64,000 bases of DNA from Flectonema sp. DT1601 (GCA_964019425.1 OZ025815.1:682001-746000); one strand, 5' to 3'; shown: positions 51,868 through 62,703, counted from the stretch's first letter. The notes: generated by a model from the sequence alone, not told the origin. Translations and numbers: made by a program.

Positions 51868-52198
51868 GGAGTGTTTTTTCGATCGACTATGTCGATCACT
51901 TTCTATTTTCCGTCCTGGTCAAGACGCTAAACTGATTGTTTTTTTTTTCAAAATTAATAAAAAAGAATATAAAAAAAAAAAAAAAAAAAGAATAAACAAT
52001 GTTATCATTGTTTTTTTTTTATCGTTCGACTTTGTCGACTAATTTCTATTTTCCGTTTCTTTTCTTTAAAGAATAAATAAAAAGAATTTAAAATAAAAAA
52101 AAAAGAATAAACAATGTTATCATTGTTTTTTTTATCGATCGACTATGTCGACTATGTACTTTCTATTTTCCGTCCTGGTCAAGACGCTAAACTGGAAA
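51868..52198 (-). repeat. ~255-bp satellite, small block left of the retroelement
   Basis: Slightly more than one unit with the marker motifs GTCCTGGTCAAGACGCTAAA, ACAATGTTATCATTGT and GATCGACTATGTCGATC. Same orientation as 60559-62703. Confidence 0.8.
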
Positions 52199-52219
52199 TT
52201 AATAAAAAAGAATATAAAA

Positions 52220-52350
52220 ACCATTCAGATTAACCTTATATTTCGTTGAACGCAGACAAAATCCTGTCGCACGGGGAAAATAAATCATGACCATAAGAAA
52301 TAATCGGTTTTCAATCTGAATAGTTTCTTCTCCGACTACGTCGGTACAAA
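52220..52350 (+). repeat. Dispersed repeat family A, copy 3
   Basis: CCATTCAGATTAACC start, AATCTGAATAGT pairing arm, hairpin CCGACTACGTCGG (loop-side change relative to copy 1), then a short A-tail at which a second, truncated copy begins. Confidence 0.65.
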
Positions 52351-52351
52351 A

Positions 52352-52387
52352 ACCATTCAGATTAACCTTATATTTCGTTGAACGCAG
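52352..52387 (+). repeat. Dispersed repeat family A, 5' fragment
   Basis: Repeats the first ~36 nt of copy 3 directly after its A-tail (ACCATTCAGATTAACC to TTGAACGCAG), as if two units had been joined head to tail and the second truncated. Confidence 0.6.
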
Positions 52388-52554
52388 CTCATGACCCATA
52401 GGGACCGTAAAGCGGAAAGAAAGAGAAAGAACATTTCACTCGAAGAACTTACATTGCTGAGGTAAACTAGGAAGGCTGATTCCCCCACCTAGCGCCTTGG
52501 TGCCCCGGGTGTACTCGTCCGCACGTTGAGAAGTGGTATCGACCCAGGTGCATC

Positions 52555-54177
52555 TCACTCGCAAATCAGCCGCGCCGGCTGTCTCATACAATGTGCACAA
52601 CATCTCGTTCCCCATGAAGTTGGAGCTGTGGCCTTAATAGCAGCCACTGCCGCCGTGTTATCCACGCGCAAATCCAGAACGTGACCCGGCCGCAGTACCG
52701 CAGCCAGTCGAACCGCCTGGAGAGCGGCAAACATTTCCTTCAGGAATATATGATGTCTTGAAGGGGAGGGAAAACAGCCCTGAATCACTTCCTCCGGAAC
52801 AATCTCCAGCACCGCCGCCCACTCCAAATCCGAAGCATCCGACCACGCAGTCACTTCGGGGTTGTCAGGGACAGCTGAAACCCAGTCGTTCCGTCGAAGC
52901 ACATCCAAAACTCCCGCAAGCTCTCGCAATACTGACGGACAGAGTGGTAACGATTCGTCCCACCCGTCTGGCCTAGCTGCCATCTCTCTCCCAGCTCTCC
53001 TTACGAATGCCAGCGTCGATCGCAAGAAACACAAACGGCGTCCCGTCGTGTACCAAAACCATACCAAGCCACCGAAGACCCGGTAAAATTCCCTCGCCGT
53101 CACGGGGCGTCCCCCCATCATCCGTCCCAACGTCTCTGAGGATAACATCTTCTGGACCCAGTCTGGCGCCGATCGATAACGTTGCGGTGTGGCTGACAAA
53201 TCAAATTCCAAACCCAGAGCCACGAAGTTCGACTTCGGTTCACCAAATCCTTCAGCATCACTCAGACGGGCACCAACGTAATCCGCCCTACGTTTGAATT
53301 CCGAGTAACGCTGCGCGGTCTCCTCCTCCGACTCTCCCACTACGAAGAAGTCGCCCACCCACGCCACACCATCTGACTCCGGGAGCAGAACCATCGCTGA
53401 ACGATGCGCAATACACGGAGCCCAGCTCCATCCTATACACAGAGCCCGCAGCTTCGCACGCACGAAAGGACCTCTGGCGCCTCCCAAATTCACTCCGAAG
53501 TAATCGTCAACACCTCGTCCGAGAGGGAACTGGTAAAACCAACTCTTACCGTCGTCCTGATCCACATAGCGTACAGAAAGGAAACGGGCTATCACCGATC
53601 GGATCCCAGGCAAAAGCATCGGTGGCGGTGGTCGCATCAGACGATTCAATTTTCTTCCATCACACACGAGTCGTAGCCCTCCCGAACTCTTCGGTACCGT
53701 GAACGCCGGAAGTACGACCTTCTGCTGGCTCGTTCGCTCCACCACACCCCACTTCTCCAAGTGTTCCAAATGCCTCATCATATGCCTCGAAGTACCACGG
53801 GACGCTGACCTGTCCGCCAACGCCTGCATCGCCTCAGGCAGAAATAAGGCCTCAAAAGCAGTTTCGTCTCGAATTACATCTAAGATTCCAGTCAAAATTC
53901 CTTCCGAGTCCAGCTCCACCAGTCTATCTAAATCTAGTCGGGACTCTGAAATCGGAGCCAAATCACCCGCCTCCCTGTCAGAAGGAGGGGAGACGTGACG
54001 GCCTCCGACAGCTACGGTCGCCACTCCCGAGTACGTCAGCATCACGCCCGGTGCACCAGACTCCTCCCCCAAACTCCTCGCCCTTGGCGGAGGTGGCGGG
54101 GGATCCGGCACTTTGTACTTCACTTGCGGTTCCAGCAGAGCCCTTGGCTGAGCAGGAAACGCGGGACAAAACGGCAT
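52555..54177 (-). CDS. Reverse transcriptase-RNase H frame of the retroelement fossil
   Basis: Roughly 540 residues, beginning where the recombinase frame ends. A Pro-rich N-terminal segment precedes the RT domain, recognised from LPAFTVPKSSGGLRLVCDGR and YVDQDDGKSWFYQFPLG. RNase H follows, with WSDASDLEWAAVL and RVDNTAAVAAI. This arrangement is standard for DIRS-like polyproteins. The frame is open further upstream to 54990, but that part overlaps the recombinase and reads as non-protein. Confidence 0.7.
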   Translation of the reverse strand: MPFCPAFPAQPRALLEPQVKYKVPDPPPPPPRARSLGEESGAPGVMLTYSGVATVAVGGRHVSPPSDREAGDLAPISESRLDLDRLVELDSEGILTGILDVIRDETAFEALFLPEAMQALADRSASRGTSRHMMRHLEHLEKWGVVERTSQQKVVLPAFTVPKSSGGLRLVCDGRKLNRLMRPPPPMLLPGIRSVIARFLSVRYVDQDDGKSWFYQFPLGRGVDDYFGVNLGGARGPFVRAKLRALCIGWSWAPCIAHRSAMVLLPESDGVAWVGDFFVVGESEEETAQRYSEFKRRADYVGARLSDAEGFGEPKSNFVALGLEFDLSATPQRYRSAPDWVQKMLSSETLGRMMGGRPVTAREFYRVFGGLVWFWYTTGRRLCFLRSTLAFVRRAGREMAARPDGWDESLPLCPSVLRELAGVLDVLRRNDWVSAVPDNPEVTAWSDASDLEWAAVLEIVPEEVIQGCFPSPSRHHIFLKEMFAALQAVRLAAVLRPGHVLDLRVDNTAAVAAIKATAPTSWGTRCCAHCMRQPARLICE

Positions 54178-55502
54178 TACAACTCGGTTCCCAGCTTCCA
54201 GGATGTCTCGGCTGACTGCCTCGCTACATGTGTCTTCCCGGCCGGAAGGTATCTCGCCAAGGCATCCAACGACGAGTGTCTGGAGAGCTGGCGTATCGAT
54301 TCCAGGCCTACTCCCTCCAGCAGTAAAGTGTGCAGTGCGCCCCCCCTCAGCGAGTGTCCCGACAGGTCCTTCCCCTCTCGTCTCAGAGCCGCCACTACCT
54401 TTCGGTAAGAAGTGTCCAGCAGCAAATCGCCCGGACTCAGTCCCGTCATTGCCGTCTGAAGCGCGTTCCTCCACTTGTCGGCCAGGTACATTCCCGTAGT
54501 CCGTCCCAAGCGGAAGGGGTCTGACTTCGTTTCCGACCAGTTCACCGCCACGTATTCTCGTTCCAGAGTGATGTCTCCCACCTTCAATCGGATCACATCG
54601 GACACCCTTGCCGCGCCCGCCCAGCATAGTACGATCGCCAACTGTGTGTCCCTGTCTACTTCCTTCCGCACCGCCTCCATCACCTGCTCTCCCACGGCCG
54701 GTACCGCTTGACGTTGTGGACGGAGCGCGCCGGCTCTTTTTAAAGCTCTCACGTAATCGGTCAGCATCTGGCCTTCTACGATGGAAATTCCCGTCCTTCT
54801 CAATGCCGCTTGGGCCCGTCCTACGTATTCCAGCGCCGTTGAGTTCGAAATTGGACCCTCGGTCCGAGACCTCTGTCTCTCCACCCAGTAAATGATCGCC
54901 AGATCCCACGACAACAAGACTCCCGTCGTCGCGTGCCAACTGTTCCGAAACTGAATCAGCCGACGCTGTGCCGCCTCCAGCCCGCGCCACCTCGAGTGTG
55001 ATAGTGCATTTCCCACCATCTGAAGAGCCGACTTCGTCACAGTTATTGCCTTTGGCTTCGTCACCTCCTCCTCCGTCATTCTCGGTCGACCCACGTCTCG
55101 CACCGACAATATTCCCAGTCCCTCTAGCATTGAGGTCAGTGCCGACTCTTCGTTGCGGGGGGCCTCTGTACCGGTCTTTGCGATGGCTTCTCCGTCTTCC
55201 CTTTTTTCACCCACATCTTCCGCAGAAAAGGTGGTACCGATGGCGCCACAAAGTGCGCATCTTCCATCTCCTGCGCCGCCGTCCAGCCTCCCCCCGTCAC
55301 TCCTTCTCTCAATATCTCCAAACGGGCGATGTTCTCCTTCACCATGTCCCTGATGAGTCAGGTTGTCGATGGATGGTAACCTTGCCATCACTGTGCCGAG
55401 CTCTCGCAATCTGGCGTGTGCTTCGTGCGCTTGGGGACGGGCGTGGGCTCCTGCTTTTGCCTCCACCAGCTCGCGGTAGTGTTCCCGCTGGTGGACGTGC
55501 AC
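54177..55502 (-). CDS. Tyrosine recombinase frame of the retroelement fossil
   Basis: Up to 441 residues (exact start uncertain). The catalytic half shows the family's Arg box (CWAGAARVSDVIRLKVGDIT) and the HxxR...H...Y region (SGHSLRGGALHTLLLEGVGL, then LSRHSSLDALARYLP). Core-binding helices are seen before it (ALEYVGRAQAALRRTGI). In such elements the enzyme would integrate a circular DNA copy without target duplication. Confidence 0.75.
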   Translation of the reverse strand: MHVHQREHYRELVEAKAGAHARPQAHEAHARLRELGTVMARLPSIDNLTHQGHGEGEHRPFGDIERRSDGGRLDGGAGDGRCALCGAIGTTFSAEDVGEKREDGEAIAKTGTEAPRNEESALTSMLEGLGILSVRDVGRPRMTEEEVTKPKAITVTKSALQMVGNALSHSRWRGLEAAQRRLIQFRNSWHATTGVLLSWDLAIIYWVERQRSRTEGPISNSTALEYVGRAQAALRRTGISIVEGQMLTDYVRALKRAGALRPQRQAVPAVGEQVMEAVRKEVDRDTQLAIVLCWAGAARVSDVIRLKVGDITLEREYVAVNWSETKSDPFRLGRTTGMYLADKWRNALQTAMTGLSPGDLLLDTSYRKVVAALRREGKDLSGHSLRGGALHTLLLEGVGLESIRQLSRHSSLDALARYLPAGKTHVARQSAETSWKLGTEL

Positions 55503-55510
55503 TTTGCGGG

Positions 55511-56166
55511 TTCTTTAAAATAATTAAAAGGATTTAAAAAAAAAAAAAAAAAAAAAAAAAGAATAAACAATGTTATCATTGTTTTTTTTCTATCGATCAA
55601 CTATGTCGATTAATTTCTATTTTCCGTCCTGATCGAGACGCTAAACTGATTGTTTCCTTTTTTTAAATAATAAATAAGAAAAAAAAAAAAAAAAAAAAAG
55701 AGCATCTCCCTGCTATCCCTCATATCCCCACAATAATATTATACCTTTTCATTTTCTCTTGAATTTCGATAAAGTGGGAAGTAACGGACTGGGAGCTTTT
55801 GGCTCCTGCCCTATTCCCGATGTAAACTTTCTTTTTTTTTTTTTTTTTTTTAACAGGCCCAAAGGGCGACAATGATGGTTGCTGACCAAGGAATAATATT
55901 CAAATGAATTTTCGTTTCAAAGAAACGAACAGAATTTAGAGAGAGGCAGAGAAAAAAAAAAAAAAAGAAAGAAAAGAAAAAAAAAAAAAAATATGAAGAG
56001 GAAATAATCAAACATGAAAAAATAAAAAAAAAAAAAAAAATATAAATAAAAAAACGTTGTATGAAAAAGGAAAAAAAAGAAAAAGAAAAAAAAAAAGACC
56101 AGAAAAGGAAAGAGAAAATGAAAAGGTATAATATTATTGTGGGGATATGAGGGATAGCAGGGAAAT

Positions 56167-56203
<37 letters not shown>

Positions 56204-56362
56204 TTATTATTTAAAAAAAGGAAACAATCAGTTTAGCGTCTCGATCAGGACGGAAAATAGAAACTAATCGACATAGTCGATCGATAGAAAAAAAACAATG
56301 ATAACATTGTTTATTCTTTTTTTTTTTTTTTTTTTAAATCCTTTTAATTATTTTAAAGAAAA
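55511..56362. mobile_element. Long-inverted-repeat (foldback-like) element, complete
   Basis: Arms 55511-55760 and 56112-56362 are reverse complements for about 250 bp, differing mostly in homopolymer lengths. Outer arm = satellite motif (GTTATCATTG, CTATCGATCAACTATGTCGA, CGTCCTGATCGAGACGC); inner arm = GAGCATCTCCCTGCTATCCC to ATTATACCTTTTCATTTTCTC. The ~350-bp centre holds GGACTGGGAGCTTTTGGCTCC and an A-rich tract. No ORF of note. It looks like a non-autonomous foldback element whose ends are satellite-like. Confidence 0.7.
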
Positions 56363-57130
56363 AACAATCAGTTTAGCGTCTTGACCAGGACGGAAAATAG
56401 AAAGTAATCGACATAGTCGATCGATAAAAAAAAAACAATGATAACATTGTTTATTCTTTTTTTTTTTTTTTAAATTCTTTTTATTTATTTTTTAAAAAGA
56501 AAAAAAAACGGAAAATAGAAATTAGTCAACAAAGTCGAACGATAAAAAAAAAACAATGATAACATTGTTTATTCTTTTTTTTTTATTTTTTTTTTTTTTT
56601 TTTTTTATTAATTTTGAAAAAAAAACAATCAGTTTAGCGTCTTGACCAGGACGGAAAATAGAAAGTGATCGACATAGTCGATCGATAAAAAAACAATGAT
56701 AACATTGTTTATTCTTTTTTTTTTTTTTTTTTTTAAATTCTTTTTATTTATTTTTTAAAGAAAAAAAACGGAAAATAGAAATTAGTCAACAAAGTCGAAC
56801 GATAAAAAAAAAACAATGATAACATTGTTTATTCTTTTTTTTTTATTTTTTTTTTTTTTTTTTTTTTATTAATTTTGAAAAAAAAACAATCAGTTTAGCG
56901 TCTTGACCAGGACGGAAAATAGAAAGTGATCGACATAGTCGATCGATAAAAAAACAATGATAACATTGTTTATTCTTTTTTTTTTATTTTAAATTCTTTT
57001 TATTTATTTTTTAAAGAAAAAAAAAACGGAAAATAGAAATTAGTCGACAAAGTCGAACGATAAAAAAAAACAATGATAACATTGTTTATTCTTTTTTTTT
57101 TATTTTAAATTCTTTTTATTTATTTTTCAT
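56176..57130 (+). repeat. ~255-bp satellite array, forward block 1
   Basis: About four units, each of two half-units: one with CAGTTTAGCGTCTTGACCAG and GATCGACATAGTCGATCG, the other without the first motif and with GTCGACAAAGTCGAACG. Both half-units carry ACAATGATAACATTGT. T-runs separate them. Its left end overlaps the right arm of the foldback-like element. Confidence 0.85.
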
Positions 57131-57260
57131 ACTTGTACCCCTTTAAAGGGGGCAAAATAAAGGGGAAATTAAAGGGCTTTTAATGCCCTTTAATTTCCGT
57201 AATTCCAAAATAAAGGGGAAATAAAGGGCTTTTAATCCAAATAAAGGGCTTTTTTTCCTT
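57131..57260. repeat. AAAGGG-rich palindromic patch
   Basis: GGAAATTAAAGGGC (57164-57177) pairs with GCCCTTTAATTTCC (57185-57198) over 14 bp; AATAAAGGGG/AATAAAGGGC units repeat on both sides, and again near 57395-57470. Strong hairpin potential. Confidence 0.6.
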
Positions 57261-57261
57261 T

Positions 57262-57400
57262 TTTTCGAATTTCGATAAAGTGGGAAGTAACGGACTGGGA
57301 GCTTTTGGCTCCTGCCCTATTCCCGATGTAAACTTTCTTTTTATTTTTTATTTTTTTTTAACAGGCCCAAAGGGCGACAATGATGGTTGCTGACCAAAAT
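57262..57400 (+). repeat. Partial copy of the foldback element's central region
   Basis: TTCGATAAAGTGGGAAGTAA to GACAATGATGGTTGCTGACC matches 55767-55888. Neither arm is present. Confidence 0.65.
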
Positions 57401-57479
57401 AAAGGGGAAATAAAGGGGAAATAAGCGGAATAAAGGGGGGTGGGAAAGCCCCTTTATTTCCGCTTTATTTATTAAATCC

Positions 57480-58270
57480 CAAGGCACCCACCACGCTGCG
57501 TCATCCTAAGTCGGAAAGGAAATTACTCGAAAGTCGGGGCAGTTCGAACGTCAGCATTCACATCAGCAAGCAACCAGTCCTGAGTACTTAAAGAACCCAA
57601 CCATTACGTGTATCAGTCACAGTCACACTTAGTATAGCGTTAGTACAGAGGACACGGATCTGCTATGCAGGGAAGTGACTTGAACTCGTTCAACTAATTA
57701 ATGTGTGTAGATATAAGCGCCGCGAATTGACGGGTCTGAAGTTATGCTTTCCGAAGAGAGCAACCACCCACGCGAGTGTTATTTTGACGCTATAACCTGT
57801 GACTTTCAACACGTAACAACCAGGGATAATTCTCAGTAAGGCCGCCGTCACCGTGAAGCTGCTACGAATATAACCCAACAAACTAGCAATTCCTCCAACC
57901 TTTTTCGTCAGTCGGGATTGTTACACGCCGGAAAAGGAAACTACTCGAAAGTCGGGGCAGTTCGAACGTCAGCATTCACATTAGCAAACAACCAGTCTTG
58001 AGAACCCAACCATTACGTGAATCAGCCACAGTTAACCTGCAACTTTCAACATGTAACAACCAGGGATAATTCTCAATAAGGCCGCCGTCACCGTGAAGCT
58101 GCTACGAATAACAGTTCGAACGTCAGCATTCACATTAGCAAGCAACCAGTCTTGAGAACCCAATCATTACGTAACATGTAACAACCAGGGATAATTCTCA
58201 ATAAGGCCGCCGTCACCGTGAAGCTGCTACGAACATAACCCAACAAACTAGCAATTCCACTCACTTCGAA
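57480..58270. repeat. Diverged tandem repeats of mixed composition
   Basis: Two modules recur. R1, TTCGAACGTCAGCATTCACA with CAACCAGTCTTGAG, at about 57541, 57959 and 58112. R2, AACAACCAGGGATAATTCTC with GGCCGCCGTCACCGTGAAGC, at about 57815, 58055 and 58180. Spacing shortens toward the right (about 420, then 150 bp), so the units are truncated repeats of a longer original. GC content is near 48 percent, unlike the satellite on either side. No ORF with support. Confidence 0.7.
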
Positions 58271-58870
58271 CGCACTCAGCCAGAGAGCTTGCCAACAGAA
58301 CAGAACGCAAGGTTACTTTCGGGTCCAATCTTCGCCGTGAGCCTGGTGTCTTGTGCTGGGCTGGGTTTCCAGAGGGCCTCACCATGCACACAAACTCCTG
58401 GATGGGACGATCGAGGGAATCAACCAAGCCGAGAACTGAACCGGAAGGATAGGCTTACAAGACTAACCTGAAGTAAACTTCAGAGCTTCGCTTTCCAGCA
58501 TGCTGAAACAGAGCCATGGAAGGGGATTACACAACAACCTCATTAAACCCACTGGCCACCCCGTGCATAGTCGCCGCCAATGGTTATTACTATCCAAAGC
58601 GCTAACACGAGGCACCACACATTCGTAAGAAGGGAGTCCTACCGGAACGGACCACGCATCTGATTCTACTGGTTAAAGCAACTCCGAAAGAATGTATTCT
58701 CCATGATTTCAGACATGTAACTTTTGGATATCATGCTCCTGTCTAATTGTTCCCACATAAGCTTTTGTCTTGAGAGATTGAAAATAAAGTTTGTAGTAAT
58801 AGCCTAAAGAGAGGAGAAAGTTTTTATTTTAAAATTGCGAGAAAAAATGATGTCAAGTCAAATTGACCAG
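58271..58870. other. Unassigned stretch between repeats
   Basis: Balanced composition to about 58700, then AT-rich. One plus-strand frame (58289-58471) is open but has no family resemblance. I see nothing definable. Confidence 0.4.
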
Positions 58871-58872
58871 GT

Positions 58873-58990
58873 ATTTCTCTGACAATCTTGACTGTCAGCG
58901 GCAGCGTAGTAAATGACTGCAGATAAATAAATACCACGTGAACATAGTTGAGCACCACTTGCTTATGTAACCGCAACAGTTTTTTATAAA
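58873..58990 (+). repeat. Dispersed repeat family C, copy 3
   Basis: Starts at TTTCTCTGACAATCTTGACT, contains GTCAGCGGCAGCGTAGTAAA and CACGTGAACATAGTTGAGCA; the G-run left end of the other copies is missing. Confidence 0.55.
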
Positions 58991-58993
58991 ACC

Positions 58994-59610
58994 CATGAAT
59001 TCGATAGAGTGGGAAGTAACGGACTGGGAACTTTTGGCTCCTGCCCTATTCCCGATGTAAACTTTCTTTTTATTTTTTTTTTTTTTTTTTTAACAGGCCC
59101 AGAGGGCGACAATGACTGTTGCTGACCAAGGAATAATATTCAAATGAATTTTCGTTTCAAAGAAACGAACAGAATTAAGAGAGAGGCAGAGAAAAAAAAA
59201 AAAAAAAGAAAGAAAAGAAAAAAAGAATATGAAGAGGAAATAATCAAACATGAAAAAAATAAAAAAAAAAAAAAAAATATAAATAAAAAACGTTGTATGA
59301 AAAAGGAAAAAAAAGAAAAAAAAAAAAAAAAAAAAGACCAGAAAAGGAAAGAGAAAATGAAAAGGTATAATATTATTGTGGGGATATGAGGATAGCAGGG
59401 AGATGCTCTTTTTTTATTTTTTTTTTTTTTTTTTTTATTTATTATTTAAAAAAAGGAAACAATCAGTTTAGCGTCTCGATCGGGACGGAAAATAGAAATT
59501 AATCGACATAGTCGATCGATAGAAAAAAAAACAATGATAACATTGTTTATTCTTTTTTTTTTTTTTTTTTTTTTTTAAATCCTTTTAATTATTTTAAAGA
59601 AAAAACAATC
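58994..59610 (+). mobile_element. Truncated foldback-like element (centre and right arm)
   Basis: Matches 55767-56362: TTCGATAGAGTGGGAAGTAA, then the A-rich tract, GGTATAATATTATTGTGGGG, AGATGCTC and the satellite-type outer arm with CGTCTCGATCGGGACGG. The left arm is absent; family C sequence lies immediately to the left. Confidence 0.7.
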
Positions 59611-60558
59611 AGTTTAGCGTCTTGACCAGGACGGAAAATAGAAAGTGATCGACATAGTCGATCGATAAAAAAACAATGATAACATTGTTTATTCATTTTT
59701 TTTATTTTTTTTAAATTCTTATTATTTATTTTTTAAAGAAAAAAAAACGGAAAATAAAAATTAGTCGACAAAGTCGAACGATAAAAAAAAAACAATGATA
59801 ACATTGTTTATTCTTTTTTTTTTTTGTTTTTTTTTTATATTCTTTTTTATTAATTTTGAAAAAAAAAACAATCAGTTTAGCGTCTTGACCAGGACGGAAA
59901 ATAGAAAGTAATCGACATAGTCGATCGATAAAAAAACAATGATAACATTGTTTATTCTTTTTTTTTAAATTCTTTTTATTTATTTTTTAAAGAAAAAAAA
60001 CGGAAAATAGAAATTAGTCGACAAAGTCGAACGATAAAAAAACAATGATAACATTGTTTATTCTTTTTTTTTATTTTTTTTAATATTTTTTTTAATTAAT
60101 TTTGAAAAAAAAACAATCAGTTTAGCGTCTTGACCAGGACGGAAAATAGAAAGCGATCGACATAGTCGATCGATAAGAAAACAATGATAACATTGTTTAT
60201 TCTTTTTTTTTATTTTAAATTCTTTTTATTTATTTTTTAAAGAAAAAAAACGGAAAATAGAAATTAGTCGACAAAGTCGAACGATAAAAAAAAACAATGA
60301 TAACATTGTTTATTCTTTTTTTTGTATTTTTTTTATATTCTTTTTTATTAATTTTGAAAAAAAAAAAAAAACAATCAGTTTAGCGTCTTGACCAGGACGG
60401 AAAATAGAAAGTGATCGACATAGTCGATCGATAAAAAAACAATGATAACATTGTTTATTCTTTTTTTTTATTTTAAATTCTTTTTATTTATTTTTTTAAA
60501 GAAAAAAAACGGAAAATAGAAATTAGTCGACAAAGTCGAACGATAAAAAAAACAATGA
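59611..60558 (+). repeat. ~255-bp satellite array, forward block 2
   Basis: Nearly four units in the same orientation as 56176-57130, each with GTCTTGACCAGGACGG and paired half-units. Ends abruptly in the middle of ACAATGAT at 60558. Confidence 0.85.
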
Positions 60559-62703
60559 TTCAAAATTAATAAAAAAGAATATAAAAAAAAAAAAAAAAAA
60601 AAAAGAATAAACAATGTTATCATTGTTTTTTTTTATTGTTCGACTTTGTCGACTAATTTCTATTTTCCGTTTTTTTTCTTTAAAAAATAAATAAAAAGAA
60701 TTTAAAATAAATAAAAAAGAATAAACAATGTTATCATTGTTTTTTTATCGATCGACTATGTCGATCACTTTCTATTTTCCGTCCTGGTCAAGACGCTAAA
60801 CTGATTGTTTTTTTTTCAAAATTAATAAAAAAGAATATAAAAAAAAAAAAAAAAAAAAAGAATAAACAATGTTATCATTGTTTTTTTTATCGTTCGACTT
60901 TGTTGACTAATTTCTATTTTCCGTTTTTTTTCTTTAAAAAAGAATAAACAATGTTATCATTGTTTTTTTATCGATCGACTATGTCGATCACTTTCTATTT
61001 TCCGTCCTGGTCAAGACGCTAAACTGATTGTTTTTTTTTTTCAAAATTAATAAAAAAGAATATAAAAAAAAAAAAAAAAAAGAATAAACAATGTTATCAT
61101 TGTTTTTTTTTTATCGTTCGACTTTGTCGACTAATTTCTATTTTCCGTTTCTTTTCTTTAAAGAATAAATAAAAAGAATTTAAAATAAAAAAAAAGAATA
61201 AACAATGTTATCATTGTTTTTTTTTATCGATCGACTATGTCGATCACTTTCTATTTTCCGTCCTGGTCAAGACGCTAAACTGATTGTTTTTTTTTTTCAA
61301 AATTAATAAAAAAGAATATAAAAAAATACAAAAAAAAGAATAAACAATGTTATCATTGTTTTTTTTATCGTTCGACTTTGTCGACTAATTTCTATTTTCC
61401 GTTTTTTTTCTTTAAAAAATAAATAAAAAGAATTTAAAATAAAAAAAAAGAATAAACAATGTTATCATTGTTTTTTTATCGATCGACTATGTCGATCACT
61501 TTCTATTTTCCGTCCTGGTCAAGACGCTAAACTGATTGTTTTTTTTTCAAAATTAATAAAAAAGAATAAAAAAAAAAAAAAAAAAAGAATAAACAATGTT
61601 ATCATTGTTTTTTTTATCGTTCGACTTTGTTGACTAATTTCTATTTTCCGTTTTTTTTCTTTAAAAAATAAATAAAAAGAATTTAAAATAAAAAAAAAGA
61701 ATAAACAATGTTATCATTGTTTTTTTATCGATCGACTATGTCGATCACTTTCTATTTTCCGTCCTGGTCAAGACGCTAAACTGATTGTTTTTTTTTTTCA
61801 AAATTAATAAAAAAGAATATAAAAAAATACAAAAAAAAGAATAAACAATGTTGTCATTGTTTTTTTTATCGTTCGACTTTGTCGACTAATTTCTATTTTC
61901 CGTTTTTTTTTTTCTTTAAAAAATAAATAAAAAGAATTTAAAATAAAAAAAAAGAATAAACAATGTTATCATTGTTTTTTTATCGATCGACTATGTCGAT
62001 CACTTTCTATTTTCCGTCCTGGTCAAGACGCTAAACTGATTGTTTTTTTTTTTTCAAAATTAATAAAAAAGAATATAAAAAAATACAAAAAAAAGAATAA
62101 ACAATGTTATCATTGTTTTTTTTATCGTTCGACTTTGTCGACTAATTTCTATTTTCCGTTTTTTTTTTCTTTAAAAAATAAATAAAAAGAATTTAAAATA
62201 AAAAAAAAGAATAAACAATGTTATCATTGTTTTTTTATCGATCGACTATGTCGATCACTTTCTATTTTCCGTCCTGGTCAAGACGCTAAACTGATTGTTT
62301 TTTTTTTTCAAAATTAATAAAAAAGAATATAAAAAAATACAAAAAAAAGAATAAACAATGTTATCATTGTTTTTTTTATCGTTCGACTTTGTCGACTAAT
62401 TTCTATTTTCCGTTTTTTTTTTCTTTAAAAAATAAATAAAAAGAATTTAAAATAAAAAAAAAGAATAAACAATGTTATCATTGTTTTTTTATCGATCGAC
62501 TATGTCGATCACTTTCTATTTTCCGTCCTGGTCAAGACGCTAAACTGATTGTTTTTTTTTTTCAAAATTAATAAAAAAGAATATAAAAAAAAATACAAAA
62601 AAAAAAAGAATAAACAATGTTATCATTGTTTTTTTTATCGTTCGACTTTGTTGACTAATTTCTATTTTCCGTTTTTTTTCTTTAAAAAATAAATAAAAAG
62701 AAT
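60559..62703 (-). repeat. ~255-bp satellite array, inverted block
   Basis: About eight units in the opposite orientation to the block on its left. GTCCTGGTCAAGACGC occurs near 60781, 61003, 61260, 61512, 61761, 62016, 62271 and 62525: spacings 222, 257, 252, 249, 255, 255, 254. Each unit has two ACAATGTTATCATTGT palindromes and the hairpins GATCGAC-TAT-GTCGATC and TCGAC-TTT-GTCGA. Confidence 0.9.

Larger units (their letters stand above)
52440..55515 (-). mobile_element. Tyrosine-recombinase retroelement fossil (DIRS/VIPER type)
   Basis: GC-rich island (clearly richer than the AT-rich surroundings) with two adjacent minus-strand frames. The first (within 54177-55502) is a tyrosine recombinase; the second (about 52555-54177) carries reverse transcriptase followed by RNase H. 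This order, with a recombinase in place of an integrase, defines DIRS-like elements and the VIPER group of kinetoplastids. Both frames look open with no obvious break inside them. I recognise no gag-like frame and no terminal repeats, and satellite DNA of the same orientation flanks both sides. Likely fairly young, judged by open frames. Confidence 0.75.

Noticed and set aside
52758-54711. Many plus-strand ORFs of 60-190 residues
   Set aside because: GC-rich antisense shadows of the retroelement frames.
59144-59389. 81-residue Lys-rich ORF
   Set aside because: Translation of an A-rich tract within the foldback-like element.
56176-62703. Regularly spaced palindromic repeats reminiscent of a CRISPR array
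   Set aside because: The spacers are themselves repeated low-complexity sequence, the period is ~255 bp, and the context is eukaryotic; this is satellite DNA.
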